Origin: Rhizobium leguminosarum
Lineage (GTDB): Bacteria; Pseudomonadota; Alphaproteobacteria; Rhizobiales; Rhizobiaceae
Length of the DNA: 64,000 nt
Assembly (NCBI RefSeq): GCF_017876795.1
Contig: NZ_JAGIOR010000005.1
Coordinates: 62,001 to 126,000, forward strand
Direction: 5' to 3'
Under the pieces are notes generated by a model. It did not search any database, was not told the origin of the DNA, and was given only the letters and a program-made list of their open reading frames with translations. Positions 1 through 9,926 of this stretch are shown piece by piece. How positions within the stretch are numbered: position 1 is the first letter of the stretch; the number at the start of each line of letters is the position of its first letter. Made by a program: the position numbers and the translations under genes.

Positions 1-163
1 GATAAGCCGCGCGCGCCCAGCCGCGAACCCGCTGCAGATGCCGTTCCGCCGCCGAACGCGCCTCCGCGGCATTGTCCCAGACTTCGAGCTCACTTGCCGG
101 TATCAGTGGCCCGACTGGGCGCATCTGTGGAGCAACCGACGCTGCAGAATCATCAATCGTCAT
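1..163 (-). CDS. nolV: NolV/RhcL (SctL) T3SS stator protein, N-terminal part
   Basis: Only the first 54 codons are present; the gene runs off the left edge. The ATG at 163 overlaps the TGA of nolU in an ATGA junction, so the two are translationally coupled. The visible peptide begins MTIDDSAASVAPQMRPVGPL and turns charged and Ala/Arg/Glu-rich, as expected for the start of the elongated SctL family. In that family the protein sits in the cytosol, links the T3SS ATPase (RhcN/SctN) to the sorting platform and restrains ATPase activity. The call rests mainly on its place as the gene after nolU in the conserved nolBTUV order of rhizobial T3SS clusters, because too little sequence is present for a domain argument. 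Expected next genes (rhcN and onward) lie outside the window. Confidence 0.8.
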   Translation of the reverse strand, partial: MTIDDSAASVAPQMRPVGPLIPASELEVWDNAAEARSAAERHLQRVRGWARAAY

Positions 164-768
164 ATCGTTCGGGTCTCCGCAACCAGATAGGCTACCACTA
201 AAGAAAACAACTGGCCTGCAGCATTGCGGTGCTCAATCGCCGGCTCATCGGCGGCGGTCCCAACAGGAAGGCGCAGCAGCACGCGGTTCCGGTCAAGGGC
301 TGAATTTTCATCAAGCCAAGCGCCAAGACAAGCATGCCCGTCGCGTTCAATCTGTTGGGCGAGTTGCTCCGGATCGTTAATCGATCCGGTTGCGATGGCA
401 TGCACCAGATGTCGGATGCCAAACGCGTGCGCTTCAGCACCGATAGATTGGATCAGAACGGTGAGGTCAGGCTTTGAAATCAGCTTCAGCAGCGAACGGG
501 CATGCCAGAGGCTCCCGGCAAGCAGGGCAGCCCGACGCGGATCATGTCCACGCAGAAGATCCTGACCCCAGCGGCCTTCATTCAAATTCATTTCTTTGTC
601 GAGCAACAGTCCTGCCAATCTTACCTGAAGCCTGGGACTCTTCTGCAACCGCACCAAGGTCGCGGCCGATAACGCCGGGTTAAGACGTGCGGCAAGTCGA
701 GTCGGATGAATCTCAGCAGCAAGCTGGCTCAAGTCCTCGTAAGCCGATTCGGGCGATCGATCACGCAT
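160..768 (-). CDS. nolU: NolU, T3SS accessory protein (SctK-like)
   Basis: The 202-residue protein starts at the ATG at 768 (MRDRSPESAYEDLSQLAAEI) and overlaps the end of nolT by 8 bp. An upstream in-frame extension to 882 lies entirely inside nolT and is rejected. It ends in an ATGA overlap with nolV. It has no signal peptide and no membrane segment, and is Leu/Ala/Arg-rich with likely helical repeats (for example ARLNPALSAATLVRLQ and RRAALLAGSLWHARSLLKLI). NolU belongs to the rhizobial T3SS and is often equated with SctK, the sorting-platform protein between the SctQ pods and the needle complex. That role is by family and position. Order, length and overlaps fit the nolBTUV operon, so the identification is firm although the biochemical role is inferred. 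Confidence 0.88.
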   Translation of the reverse strand: MRDRSPESAYEDLSQLAAEIHPTRLAARLNPALSAATLVRLQKSPRLQVRLAGLLLDKEMNLNEGRWGQDLLRGHDPRRAALLAGSLWHARSLLKLISKPDLTVLIQSIGAEAHAFGIRHLVHAIATGSINDPEQLAQQIERDGHACLGAWLDENSALDRNRVLLRLPVGTAADEPAIEHRNAAGQLFSLVVAYLVAETRTI

Positions 769-1630
769 CGCCGACCCTCTTTTTAGCAACAGACTCGATC
801 GCAGGCACACCCGTGCGCCCTTCGAGCTTGGTTGGTTCGCGCGATTGCCTGCGCTGGCGCATACGAGCGCGGCACAAGACATAGCTTAGAACGGCGATCA
901 CGGCCGCCGCGAAACCCACAGCGATCGCCAACAAAGGCGCCGGAATCAATTCAGATGCCTGGGTCAAAACAGCCGCTGGCTCAGCCCGTTGCTCAAATGC
1001 GGGCCGTTCCACTGGCACGAAGACCACCTCCACCTTATCGTAGGATAGACCCTCGATGCTGTTTGCAATGAGCATCTTGATTTGCGGTAGCAGAATTGAG
1101 ACGTTTGCTTTAGCGTCATGTCGGATAAACGCCGACGCCGAGGATGGCGTGGCGCCCTCTCGTAAAAGGTCGTTGTGAGGCAGAACGACATGGACGCGCA
1201 CCGAGATGACGCCGTCGATGTCGCTGATCGTACGCGACATCTCTTCGTTCAGCGCATAAACATAACGCGCGCGCTCCTCGGTCGGCGACGCGATCAGACC
1301 CGATCCTTTGAATATTTCGCCGAGGTTCTTGAAAGACTGGTGGGGCAGCCCCTTGGCATTCAGCAGGTTGATCGAGAAGGCAAGCTGCTTTTCTTCGACC
1401 TGAATCGTGCTGGTCCCATCCTTTACCGCGACACGGACCGCATCGACGCCACTGTTAAGCAGGAGCGCGAGCATGTCGTTCGCCTCGCGCTCCTGCAATT
1501 TCGTGTAGAGATCGGCCTTGCAGCTACTTAGAGCAAACAGAAGCGGCAGCACAGCGCAACGAGGCCATAGCCGACCAGGCGGACGGCTATGGGTGATCTC
1601 GCCATGCGTTGCGTCAACCATGCGCGACAT
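761..1630 (-). CDS. nolT: RhcJ/NolT, T3SS inner-membrane ring lipoprotein (SctJ)
   Basis: 289 residues of the YscJ/HrcJ/FliF family. It forms the inner-membrane ring of the type III basal body. A hydrophobic N-terminal segment ends in a lipobox (LFALSSC, residues about 31-37), indicating signal peptidase II processing and a periplasmic lipoprotein. The conserved SctJ core follows, with the start LYTKLQEREANDMLALLLNS, then FSINLLNAKGLPHQSF and the block VRVHVVLPHNDLL. Near the C-terminus lies a transmembrane helix (APLLAIAVGFAAAVIAVLSYVL) followed by a basic cytoplasmic tail, as usual for this family. Length is normal. The start codon directly abuts the nolB stop, and the end overlaps nolU. 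It is intact. Confidence 0.95.
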   Translation of the reverse strand: MSRMVDATHGEITHSRPPGRLWPRCAVLPLLFALSSCKADLYTKLQEREANDMLALLLNSGVDAVRVAVKDGTSTIQVEEKQLAFSINLLNAKGLPHQSFKNLGEIFKGSGLIASPTEERARYVYALNEEMSRTISDIDGVISVRVHVVLPHNDLLREGATPSSASAFIRHDAKANVSILLPQIKMLIANSIEGLSYDKVEVVFVPVERPAFEQRAEPAAVLTQASELIPAPLLAIAVGFAAAVIAVLSYVLCRARMRQRRQSREPTKLEGRTGVPAIESVAKKRVGDA

Positions 1631-2158
1631 TCAACCCGCTGATACCAGTTTATTCACAGACGAGCTGGCGGAGCCGATACCCTTGCAGACAAGGGAAACC
1701 TGAGTGACGTCATTGTAGACGTCGCGCAGGCCAGCAACCATCGCTTCGAAATCCTCCCCCCCTTGCGGAGCACCTGGCGTCTGCACTCCCGCTGCTCGGG
1801 CCTGCAGAGGGAGCTGCGCGGCCGGCCCAGGCGGGGCACCCGTCACAAGGGTCACCTCGCCTCCGAGCGCGGGAGGCGCGACCGCATTGTGCCGATGCAT
1901 CGAAGAAAGCGTTTGAAGCACGCGATCGCCCAGCGGGTTCGTCTGCGTTACAGCCCGCCCAACCTCCAAGGCCGGAGGAACTGACGCCACCCCAGCCGCC
2001 GCGGAGGAGGCATCGCTTTTGACCGAGCTCGCCGCCTGCACGAGACTGCGCTGAAACTGCGCCTGCTCGCCGAGCGCTGCCGCCGACTCGACCTTGGACA
2101 GGCCGTCGCTTAGATTGGTGGAGATCGACGTGACGCCCAATATCATGCAAGGACTCAT
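1631..2158 (-). CDS. nolB: NolB/NopB, T3SS secreted inner-rod/pilus protein
   Basis: 175 residues from the ATG at 2158 (MSPCMILGVTSISTNLSDGL). A longer in-frame reading to 2281 has non-Nop-like sequence and is rejected. NopB is a secreted component of the rhizobial T3SS surface appendage, in the place of SctI/HrpB. The sequence has no signal peptide. It is rich in Ala, Ser, Gly and Val, and the C-terminal 40 residues (EDFEAMVAGLRDVYNDVTQV) have the amphipathic helix character typical of rod proteins. It is the first gene of the minus-strand operon nolB-nolT-nolU-nolV, and its stop codon directly abuts the nolT start. The promoter region lies between 2159 and about 2340, where an IS21 remnant begins. 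Confidence 0.9.
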   Translation of the reverse strand: MSPCMILGVTSISTNLSDGLSKVESAAALGEQAQFQRSLVQAASSVKSDASSAAAGVASVPPALEVGRAVTQTNPLGDRVLQTLSSMHRHNAVAPPALGGEVTLVTGAPPGPAAQLPLQARAAGVQTPGAPQGGEDFEAMVAGLRDVYNDVTQVSLVCKGIGSASSSVNKLVSAG

Positions 2159-2199
2159 TTGTTCTCTTTGAGATGCGATGGGTCTAACCCGCCCATCAC

Positions 2200-2240
2200 C
2201 CATTATCGGATCAACAGCATAGAGAGTCGAACTGACGACA
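2200..2240 (-). promoter_or_regulatory. Weak candidate tts box upstream of nolB
   Basis: On the minus strand, TCGTCAGTTCGACTC begins at about 2240, some 60-80 bp before the nolB start. It keeps the TCGTCAG core of the TtsI-binding tts box but lacks the usual CTTNTCGAAAGCT continuation seen at the two good boxes in this window. It may be a diverged box or chance. The divergent nolW side of the region has been replaced by an IS21 remnant. Confidence 0.35.
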
Positions 2241-2380
2241 ATCTTACGAATTGACCATGGGCAGCATCGTTTAATCGCCACGTTCGGCGCCTAAGTTAGA
2301 ACGTTAATTTCAGCCTTATGTTCTTCGGGACGAGATGCCGTGCGCGGCGACAAACAAGGTGAGACTCAGCGTCAATCAGG

Positions 2381-3837
<1,457 letters not shown>

Positions 3838-3909
3838 GAATCTCATCCAGATTGTCGCTCGCGTCTCATCCTGATCGTCGCGCTATAATGCCGGAAAACT
3901 TGTAAATCC

Positions 3910-4584
3910 ATGATCCTGCACATTTTGAAGAAAGTCCTCTGTGTCGTTTTTGTTGTCTCCACCGGAAACCATTTGGCGCACAGTGCTCCTCTGTCACTAC
4001 CCTCGACACCTTATAGGTATGCGGTTCTGGATCAGGAACTCGCTGCCGCGTTGCAGGAATTCGGCAACAACCTCAAAATCAAAATCAGCATCAGCGGCGA
4101 GGTGAAGGGGCGGATTCGCGGGCGCATGCCGGAGTTGCCACCGCGCGCGTTCCTCGACCACTTAACTGATCTCTACAGTCTACAGTGGTATTTCGATGGT
4201 GTCGAACTTTACGTATCTTCTGCAAATGAAGCGCAAACTCGCCTGCTTGTGCTGACCCCGATCCGCTTCGATGCGCTCAAGGCAGCTCTAGATGCGCTCA
4301 ACATCTCAGATGAACGCTATGTCGTGAGACCGGCACCGGGAAATACTCTCGTCATGGTTTCCGGTCCACCACACTTCGTCGCGCTTGTAGAGCAGACGTT
4401 CAACGGTCTTGTGGCGCAGGCGCGGTCACAGGCCGCCGTCGAGAAGCCGCAGCAGGAATCGGTACTGCTGTTGTTTCGCGGCTCCTCAACCACGGTCATT
4501 CGCGATGGACGGCAGGAGGGCCCCTATTCTTCCCTGCCGCGTCAGGACGACATCGTACGCGAGCCTGAGCCAGCCCAGAAATGA
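3910..4584 (+). CDS. nolW: NolW/RhcC1, N-terminal half of the T3SS secretin (SctC)
   Basis: 224 residues with a signal peptide (MILHILKKVLCVVFVVSTGNHLAHS, cleavage near residue 25). The N0/N1 secretin domains follow, including YRYAVLDQELAAALQEFG and PYSSLPRQDDIV at the end. In rhizobial T3SS the secretin is split into NolW (RhcC1, periplasmic N domains) and RhcC2 (outer-membrane barrel). RhcC2 is not in this window. The length fits NolW. The gene starts 25 bp after the end of the IS21 remnant, so its native promoter and the divergent spacing from nolB have been disturbed. Either it is transcribed from a new promoter or its expression is reduced. The coding sequence itself looks intact. Confidence 0.92.
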   Translation: MILHILKKVLCVVFVVSTGNHLAHSAPLSLPSTPYRYAVLDQELAAALQEFGNNLKIKISISGEVKGRIRGRMPELPPRAFLDHLTDLYSLQWYFDGVELYVSSANEAQTRLLVLTPIRFDALKAALDALNISDERYVVRPAPGNTLVMVSGPPHFVALVEQTFNGLVAQARSQAAVEKPQQESVLLLFRGSSTTVIRDGRQEGPYSSLPRQDDIVREPEPAQK

Positions 4585-4985
4585 GATTGAGAATAGGTCA
4601 CGCTGCGCCCCGCGTCCGCCCAGGAATACAAGTGGGTGTGCAAGGCCCCAACATGGATGGCGTTCTTTCTATCTTCTTTGCGGGGTAGATCGACCGCGAG
4701 ATCGGCTTGTGCACAAAACGACATTCACTCGCTGATTGGTTTGGCGACCTTCCGCTCCCGGGTTGTGCAGCAGCGGGCGGTCAGTATCATTCAAGCGGAC
4801 CTAAGGTCCCCATTCCGAGCCGATCGACACTCCTAGGCGAGGAGGTTTCCAGCATCGCCTGGTTTTCGATCGCCTCTCGCTGACGCGCTGGCGGTAGCGC
4901 ATGGGCGAGGAGACGGCATCAGAGAATGCGCCGCGGCCTCCGGGGAATTATCGCCGGCAATGCTGATTGTGATTCCTTTTGAAAG
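4585..4985. other. nolW-nolX intergenic region, no gene recognised
   Basis: About 400 bases without a convincing coding region; short readings on both strands have no recognisable family. A tts box begins directly to the right (4986) and drives nolX. Confidence 0.5.
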
Positions 4986-5022
4986 TCGTCAGCTTGTCGA
5001 AAGACAACCCGCCTAACATGAG
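4986..5022 (+). promoter_or_regulatory. tts box upstream of nolX
   Basis: TCGTCAGCTTGTCGAAAGAC, followed by an ACAACCCGCCTAACATGA stretch, matches the TtsI-binding tts box of rhizobial T3SS operons. It lies about 190 bp before the nolX start and points toward it. By established knowledge TtsI is itself induced by flavonoids and NodD; ttsI is not in this window. Confidence 0.85.
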
Positions 5023-5213
5023 TCTCCAGACGACACTGCCGCCTTTTGGCTGTAGTGCGGAACAACCGTCGAGCAAGTGACGAGCGGAGCAGTCAAGACC
5101 GTGACTGGTGGCATTTAGGTGACCGACCGCTGGACTTGTCACCTTTCGCCGTGAACAGTGGCGCCACATGACGCATGTGTGGCGGTCTTCAATCCTGCAT
5201 CTGGGGATACGCA

Positions 5214-7052
5214 ATGTCGTTCAGCAATCTTTCGCTATACGCTAACTCGAATCTGCCTCAGTCCGCGCAGGGCTTGTCGATCCGGGAACCTTCTGCGCAA
5301 ACGTCCGACCAGGCTCAACAAAGCGCATCTTCGACCTTTGAGGCGATGTTGTCGACTTTCTTGCAGGAAGACAGTAGGGGCCCCCTCGCGCAGCGGGATC
5401 TGATGCCACCGGATCTGAACTCAGTGATGAAACAATTGCAGCAGCACCCTTTGGATCTGCTGTCACCGCAGATGAGGGAGTCAGTCAAAGCGCTGGATGA
5501 GGCCTCGCAGCCCTCCGCTATCGCAGCGCCAGTGCCGACCTCGCCACTGCCAAGCTCGAGGATCACGTGGAGCGGCGGCACGCTGACCGAGACCGAGTTG
5601 CAGATTGTAGCAGTGCTGAACCGTCACAAGGACCAATGCCCGCTCAGTTGGCAGTCGCTGGCGGATAAAGCCAACGATCCCTCCACGCCACCTGATTTGA
5701 AGGTAGCGATCGAAGGGCTGCAGCAGGACCCAGAGCTCTTTTATGCGATCGGCTCCCAGGGCGATGGTCGCTGCGGCGGCAAGATCACGGCGAAGGATTT
5801 GTCGGGCTTCTCGGAGCATCACTCACAAGTTGGCGAATTCCAGGGCCGGCAGGCACAAAGCTACGAGCAGAACTACATCCCATCCGACGGCACTGGAAAT
5901 GGGCAGCCGCAGGTCATGGCCGTGAGCGACGCCATGCGCGAGCTTTACCGATATTCCGACTATCTGCCCAAGAACCTGAGCCTGGCGGATTTCAAGCAGA
6001 TCGTCGAGGGCGACGCCAAAACTGGCAAATGTCCGCCCCAGGTCATCGCGGCGGCGCAGTACTTCCTCAATCACCCGGATGCGTGGAGGCAGTTGTACGG
6101 CGGCGCGATAGATAAGGTTCACAAAGAGGACTTCCTCCAAGTCGCGTCATCTGCGATGAGCCTCACGAAACCCGAGTTGGCTGCGCTTGACACAATTAAC
6201 AAGAATCAGAGTGCATTCTTTGGCAGCGGCGACTTGACTCGCGAAAAGCTTGCCAGCATGGCCGACGACAAAGGCTTGAACGCGAGTGTACGGAAAGCAG
6301 CTTCGCAGCTGCTTTCAGATCCCCTAGCGTTTGGTTTGCTAAACAATACGATAACGGGCTACAAGACCCACCATGGGTTCTTCGACTTCGGCGGCGGACA
6401 TACGGTCGATTCCGGGAATATAAGCAACAACGACTTCAGGCACTTCTACAACAACATGTCGGCAGCCAACAGCACTGTTCAGAACACGAAGACCCATGTT
6501 CCCAAAACCCCTGCTGAGCAGGATGCTGTCGCGGACATGATGATGGGCGTGGCGGACCAGCCCAATATCAAATCTGCCCAGAAGAACGGCGGGGCCTTCA
6601 TGCACGCAGCCGATAGTCTGCTCAAGGTGGGCTCGGAAGTGCTTGACTGGGCTGCGACAGCGGTGGGTCTGCTTAGCTTCGTTCCAGTCTTGGGTGAGTT
6701 GGCAGATGTCGTGTCAATGGGGCTTGAGACGGAGTCGCAAGCAGCGAACCTTCTGCATACGGCCACTAGTGGAGGCAATATGAAGCTGGCACTGGCAGAA
6801 GCCGGCATCAATCTCGGGGGGCAGGCGCTAAGCTTTGTCGCCGGCCCGGAGGTGAAACTCGCAATTCACAATGGGCTCGTGAAGAAGGCCCTGGAAGAGT
6901 CGCTCACGGCTGGCGTCAATATGCCGATTTCGGTGGCGCAAACCTATGCAGAGGGCTATTTGAGCAACATAAAGGCACGGCTTGAGGCCATGCAAGGCGC
7001 AGGCGCTCCAACCCAGTACGGCACAACGGCGTGGTCTCAAAACGTGGCTTGA
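5214..7052 (+). CDS. nolX: NolX/NopX, T3SS translocon protein
   Basis: 612 residues from ATG 5214 (MSFSNLSLYANSNLPQSAQG). A GGGG-type ribosome site lies just upstream, and an earlier in-frame start at 5175 is not favoured. NopX is secreted by the rhizobial T3SS and, like HrpF of Xanthomonas, is thought to form the translocon in the plant membrane. The sequence lacks a Sec signal and has a Ser/Gln-rich N-terminus. It contains two internally similar blocks (LTETELQIVAVLNRHKDQCP...GDGRCGGKITAKDL and LTKPELAALDTINKNQSAFF), a feature known for NolX/HrpF. A hydrophobic stretch lies near the C-terminus (EVLDWAATAVGLLSFVPVLG). Length is normal. A tts box precedes it. Confidence 0.95.
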   Translation: MSFSNLSLYANSNLPQSAQGLSIREPSAQTSDQAQQSASSTFEAMLSTFLQEDSRGPLAQRDLMPPDLNSVMKQLQQHPLDLLSPQMRESVKALDEASQPSAIAAPVPTSPLPSSRITWSGGTLTETELQIVAVLNRHKDQCPLSWQSLADKANDPSTPPDLKVAIEGLQQDPELFYAIGSQGDGRCGGKITAKDLSGFSEHHSQVGEFQGRQAQSYEQNYIPSDGTGNGQPQVMAVSDAMRELYRYSDYLPKNLSLADFKQIVEGDAKTGKCPPQVIAAAQYFLNHPDAWRQLYGGAIDKVHKEDFLQVASSAMSLTKPELAALDTINKNQSAFFGSGDLTREKLASMADDKGLNASVRKAASQLLSDPLAFGLLNNTITGYKTHHGFFDFGGGHTVDSGNISNNDFRHFYNNMSAANSTVQNTKTHVPKTPAEQDAVADMMMGVADQPNIKSAQKNGGAFMHAADSLLKVGSEVLDWAATAVGLLSFVPVLGELADVVSMGLETESQAANLLHTATSGGNMKLALAEAGINLGGQALSFVAGPEVKLAIHNGLVKKALEESLTAGVNMPISVAQTYAEGYLSNIKARLEAMQGAGAPTQYGTTAWSQNVA

Positions 7053-7101
7053 CCGGAGACTTGCCCCGACCTGGAGCGATTGCACCCATCTATAGCGCGG
7101 C

Positions 7102-7200
7102 AATCAGGATGAGACGCCGTATTGCCTCACCCAAGAGTGTTCCCAGAGAATAATGCCGTTGCCTCACTCGGATGTTCTCGAATGCCTCACGGGTTGTTCC
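7102..7200 (+). repeat. ~99-bp repeat, copy A (copy B inverted at 35388-35486)
   Basis: The segment running from ATCAGGATGAGACGCCGTA through GTTCTCGAATGCCTCACGGG recurs in inverted orientation at 35486-35388 with scattered mismatches. The first bases resemble the subterminal ATCAGGATGAGAC repeat of the IS21 remnant at 2341-3884, so this may be one end of a related element left behind. Copy A follows nolX; copy B precedes the desaturase operon. Confidence 0.7.
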
Positions 7201-7498
7201 GATCGTATCCCCGCACCTGGTGCAGGTGACGGAGGTAGCGAAGCCGCTCGCGAGCGCGCCCTCAATAGCGCTGTAGCGAGCGGGCGGCTTCGCGGGCGGT
7301 CATCAGTGTTTTCCGGTAGGGTCGGGTTGTCGAAGACCAACCTGACGGTAAGAGCGCGGACGCCGATCCTGTATTGTTCGGTAATGATCTCACTGCACGA
7401 CCTCTACGATTTCCGTCTGCCGCGCGGCATCGGCAAATGGCCCGAACACCAGCGCATTGGCCTGTGTACTGCGCCAGATCTTCATTCGGCGCTGCACA
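7201..7498. other. Gene-free segment between repeat copy A and IS5 copy 1
   Basis: No recognisable gene. Minus-strand readings give an interrupted peptide (for example RMKIWRSTQANALVFGPFAD) that may be debris of a lost gene, but no family could be assigned. Confidence 0.4.
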
Positions 7499-8610
7499 GC
7501 GTTGGTGCGTGGATAGTTTGTCAAGGGTTCCGGGATAGGCAGGCAGGATCGAAATCAGCATGATCCGGGTGCCATGCCGTACAAACACAACGCAGATCGT
7601 CGTCACCATATCGGAAAGATGAAATTCAGGGTGACGAATTGGCGGGAATACGAAGCAGGTCTGCGTCAGCGTGGTAGCCTGACATTATGGGTAACGCCGG
7701 AGGCGCTAATCGGGTGGCGCGCTCCCCGACGCAAGACCCGGGGCGGCCAAGCCCGGTATTCCGATCTCGCAATCGAAACGGCCCTGACGCTGGGTTGCGT
7801 TTTCGGAATGCGGCTGCGCCAGACCGAGGGATTGCTACACTCGCTGCTGGATCTCATGGGGCTGAAAGTCCCTGTTCCGGATCATACGACGCTGAGCCGC
7901 AGGGCGCAGAAGTGGGAGCCATCAGCCCGACGAAACCGGCCGCTGCCGAACGGCCCGCTGCATGTGCTTGTCGACAGCACGGGATTGAAAGTGTACGGCG
8001 CCGGACAATGGCTGGAGGAGAAGCATGGTGTGAAGTCGCGACGGAACTGGCGCAAGCTTCACCTGGCAGTGGATGCCGACAGTGGCGAAATCATTGCTCA
8101 TAGGCTGACAGACCAGAACACGGATGATCCTTCCCAGGTGGCGCCATTGCTCGATCAGGTCGACGGCGAGATCGACCAGTTCACAGCCGACGGGGCCTAT
8201 GACGGCAAACCAACCTATCAGGCGATCCTGCAGCATAGCTGCACCGCGACCATCGTCATTCCACCTCGTGTCACGGCAGTGGCATGCTGTGATACCGGAC
8301 CGCCTGGTCAGCGGGAGAAGCACATTGCCGCGATCGCAAGCGACGGTCGGCTGAAATGGCAGGCTGTTACCGGCTATGGTAAACGGGCTCTGATCGAAAC
8401 CGCCATCGGGCGGTACAAGGCACAGATCGGACGACGCTTGCGGGCTCGCTCTTTCGCCGCTCAGCAGACCGAAGCGGCCATCGGTTGCATCGCTCTCAAC
8501 CGCATGCTGGCGGGTGGACGCCCGGAGTCTCTCCGGCATCAAGTCAGGCAGGCATAACCGACAACATCAAAGAGCAAAATGCGTTCGATTTCATATCCGC
8601 GCACCAACGC
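7499..8610 (+). mobile_element. IS5-family element, copy 1 (1112 bp)
   Basis: Bounded by inverted repeats GCGTTGGTGCGTGGATA (left) and GCGTTGGTGCGCGGATA (right, complement). The same 1112-bp unit occurs at 21129-22240 and 59610-60721, and a 3' fragment at 26166-26430. No target duplication is visible. Its right end cuts into an IS66 remnant (tnpC), which stops at 8611. Confidence 0.9.
7574..8557 (+). CDS. IS5-family transposase, copy 1
   Basis: 327 residues, identical in translation to the proteins of copies 2 and 3. It is a DDE transposase of the IS5 family (DUF4372-free, DDE_Tnp_1 type). The catalytic Asp residues are expected in LVDSTGLKVYG and FTADGAYDG, and the final Glu in LIETAIGRYKAQIG. 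Basic N-terminal residues (MPYKHNADRRHHIGKMKFRV) fit a DNA-binding region. The frame is uninterrupted and fills the element, so it is probably active. Identity among three copies implies recent transposition or duplication. It serves only the mobility of the element. Confidence 0.93.
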   Translation: MPYKHNADRRHHIGKMKFRVTNWREYEAGLRQRGSLTLWVTPEALIGWRAPRRKTRGGQARYSDLAIETALTLGCVFGMRLRQTEGLLHSLLDLMGLKVPVPDHTTLSRRAQKWEPSARRNRPLPNGPLHVLVDSTGLKVYGAGQWLEEKHGVKSRRNWRKLHLAVDADSGEIIAHRLTDQNTDDPSQVAPLLDQVDGEIDQFTADGAYDGKPTYQAILQHSCTATIVIPPRVTAVACCDTGPPGQREKHIAAIASDGRLKWQAVTGYGKRALIETAIGRYKAQIGRRLRARSFAAQQTEAAIGCIALNRMLAGGRPESLRHQVRQA

Positions 8611-9005
8611 GCTTTGCGGGCCTTCAGATCAGCGACTTCGTCTTCCAGAACATCGGCGCGCGCAGCCTTTGCGGCCATCGCCAGGATCATGGCTTTCAGC
8701 GCATCAACGTCGTCAGGAAGCTCGAGATCGGCGGGTGTCATGCCCTTATGTAGAGCACATTTCGGCGAGATTTTCCCTCAGTTTCAGCCGCCTGATTCAC
8801 TCTGTCGCAGGGCTTTACCCAGCAAATTCCGGCCGCTTTACTGCAATCGTGCGCACGCGCTTCCAGTCCATCCCATCCACCAGCGCCATCAGTTGCGCGT
8901 GATTGAGCTGCACCCGGGACGGCCCGATTTTCGGCCAGACAAACTGATTTTTTTCGAGCCGCTTGTACCTTATCTGAGAATGCAGCCCCGACCGGCGCAG
9001 ATCAG
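8611..9005 (-). pseudogene. IS66 remnant: end of tnpB and start of tnpC
   Basis: On the minus strand, a TnpB (Orf2) C-terminus is readable to the stop at 8816 (motifs RYKRLEKNQFVWP and DGMDWKRVR). It is followed by the first 44 codons of a TnpC transposase starting at ATG 8741 (MTPADLELPDDVDALKAMIL). TnpC is cut at 8611 by the right end of IS5 copy 1. The upstream part of tnpB is lost near 9005. It is a decayed IS66 element different from the complete one at 37.5-40.6 kb. Confidence 0.75.
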
Positions 9006-9011
9006 CAGCTA

Positions 9012-9341
9012 GTGCTGGTTACACATCAGTTTCATCCTCTTTTCGGACGGCAGCTGCCCTGCGTTGGCAAGCGAAGTAACTTGCAGGGCGACCGTCTGCT
9101 GCTGCAGACCAGCGATGGCGCCATATGGCCGCTTCCCCCTCAATGGACTGATCTTGTGAGCATTGATCCGGAAGTTGTCGTGAGCAACGGGCGCGCTCTC
9201 TTGCTCGTTTCGAACTTGATGGAACTAGCCAGCATGGTGGAACACCTTTGCGGCAGGTTGGCAGCGCGGCCGCGCGCGGAGTGTAAGGGTAATTATGCCG
9301 CCAATGTAAAGGAGATTATGCCGCATGAGGGTCTAGAATGA
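9012..9341 (+). CDS. DUF5372-family protein, recombinase-associated
   Basis: 109 residues read from a GTG at 9012 (THQFHPLFGRQLPCVG near the start). The HPxxG pattern followed by a small beta-rich domain matches DUF5372, a family of unknown function found beside serine recombinases in rhizobia. A second member lies at 14047-14520 directly upstream of a recombinase. Here it is followed by an HTH gene (9465) and a truncated ORF, with IS66 debris upstream, so the unit is incomplete. Its native start may be lost. It probably belongs to a mobile recombinase module, and the function is unknown. The C-terminal tail beyond residue 90 (ECKGNYAANVKEIMPHE) may derive from junction sequence. Confidence 0.6.
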   Translation: MLVTHQFHPLFGRQLPCVGKRSNLQGDRLLLQTSDGAIWPLPPQWTDLVSIDPEVVVSNGRALLLVSNLMELASMVEHLCGRLAARPRAECKGNYAANVKEIMPHEGLE

Positions 9342-9464
9342 GCAATTTCTCCCGTTTTATTGGCCGAAAGCCGTGCTTTGAATGTGAAGTCGCCCTTGAT
9401 ATAGACCAGATATGCGGTATAAATAACTTTACATTAATATCCGATCTCATATCCGGAGCCTGCA

Positions 9465-9926
9465 ATGCCTGCGAAGTACGGCGGCAAGCGATCAAAGATG
9501 GACGCCCTCATCGACGAGGGCACCTTCAATCCAAATTCCGAGAAGGTGCGCGACCCGAAGTTCCGCGGCAGCGAGTTCTTCGATCCGCACGACGCCGTCC
9601 AGGTCAAATACGAGATGCTGCGACGCGTCTCCGTCGACAACGTCTCGGTAACGGACGCTTCCGACGAGTATGGTGTTTCCAGACCGACCTACTACCAGGC
9701 CAAGGCAAACTTCGACGCGACGGGGATTGCCGGACTGGTGCCGGCAAAGCCGGGACCCCGCGGTCCCCACAAGATCGACGACGAAGTCCTGGCATTTCTG
9801 CAGGCAAGGCTGGTCCCGGGCGAACCCGTTCATGCACGCGATCTCGCCAAGCTGGTCCGCAACGAACTCGATATCGCACTTCATCCCAGGACGATCGAGC
9901 GGGTGTTAAAAAAAACGATCCGCTAG
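9465..9926 (+). CDS. Helix-turn-helix DNA-binding protein of a recombinase module
   Basis: 153 residues from ATG 9465, with a GGAG ribosome site just upstream. Residues about 50-80 (VSVTDASDEYGVSRPTYYQA) form a classical transposase-type helix-turn-helix. A basic, Pro-rich linker (VPAKPGPRGPHKIDDEV) and a second helical domain (ARDLAKLVRNELDIALHPRT) follow, as in Helix-turn-helix/Winged-helix pairs of IS630- or IS481-like proteins. No DDE residues are present, so it is not a transposase by itself. It is associated with DUF5372 and serine recombinases in rhizobia. It ends in a poly-A run (AAAAAAAA, about 9909-9916) where the reading could slip into the next ORF. Confidence 0.65.
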   Translation: MPAKYGGKRSKMDALIDEGTFNPNSEKVRDPKFRGSEFFDPHDAVQVKYEMLRRVSVDNVSVTDASDEYGVSRPTYYQAKANFDATGIAGLVPAKPGPRGPHKIDDEVLAFLQARLVPGEPVHARDLAKLVRNELDIALHPRTIERVLKKTIR

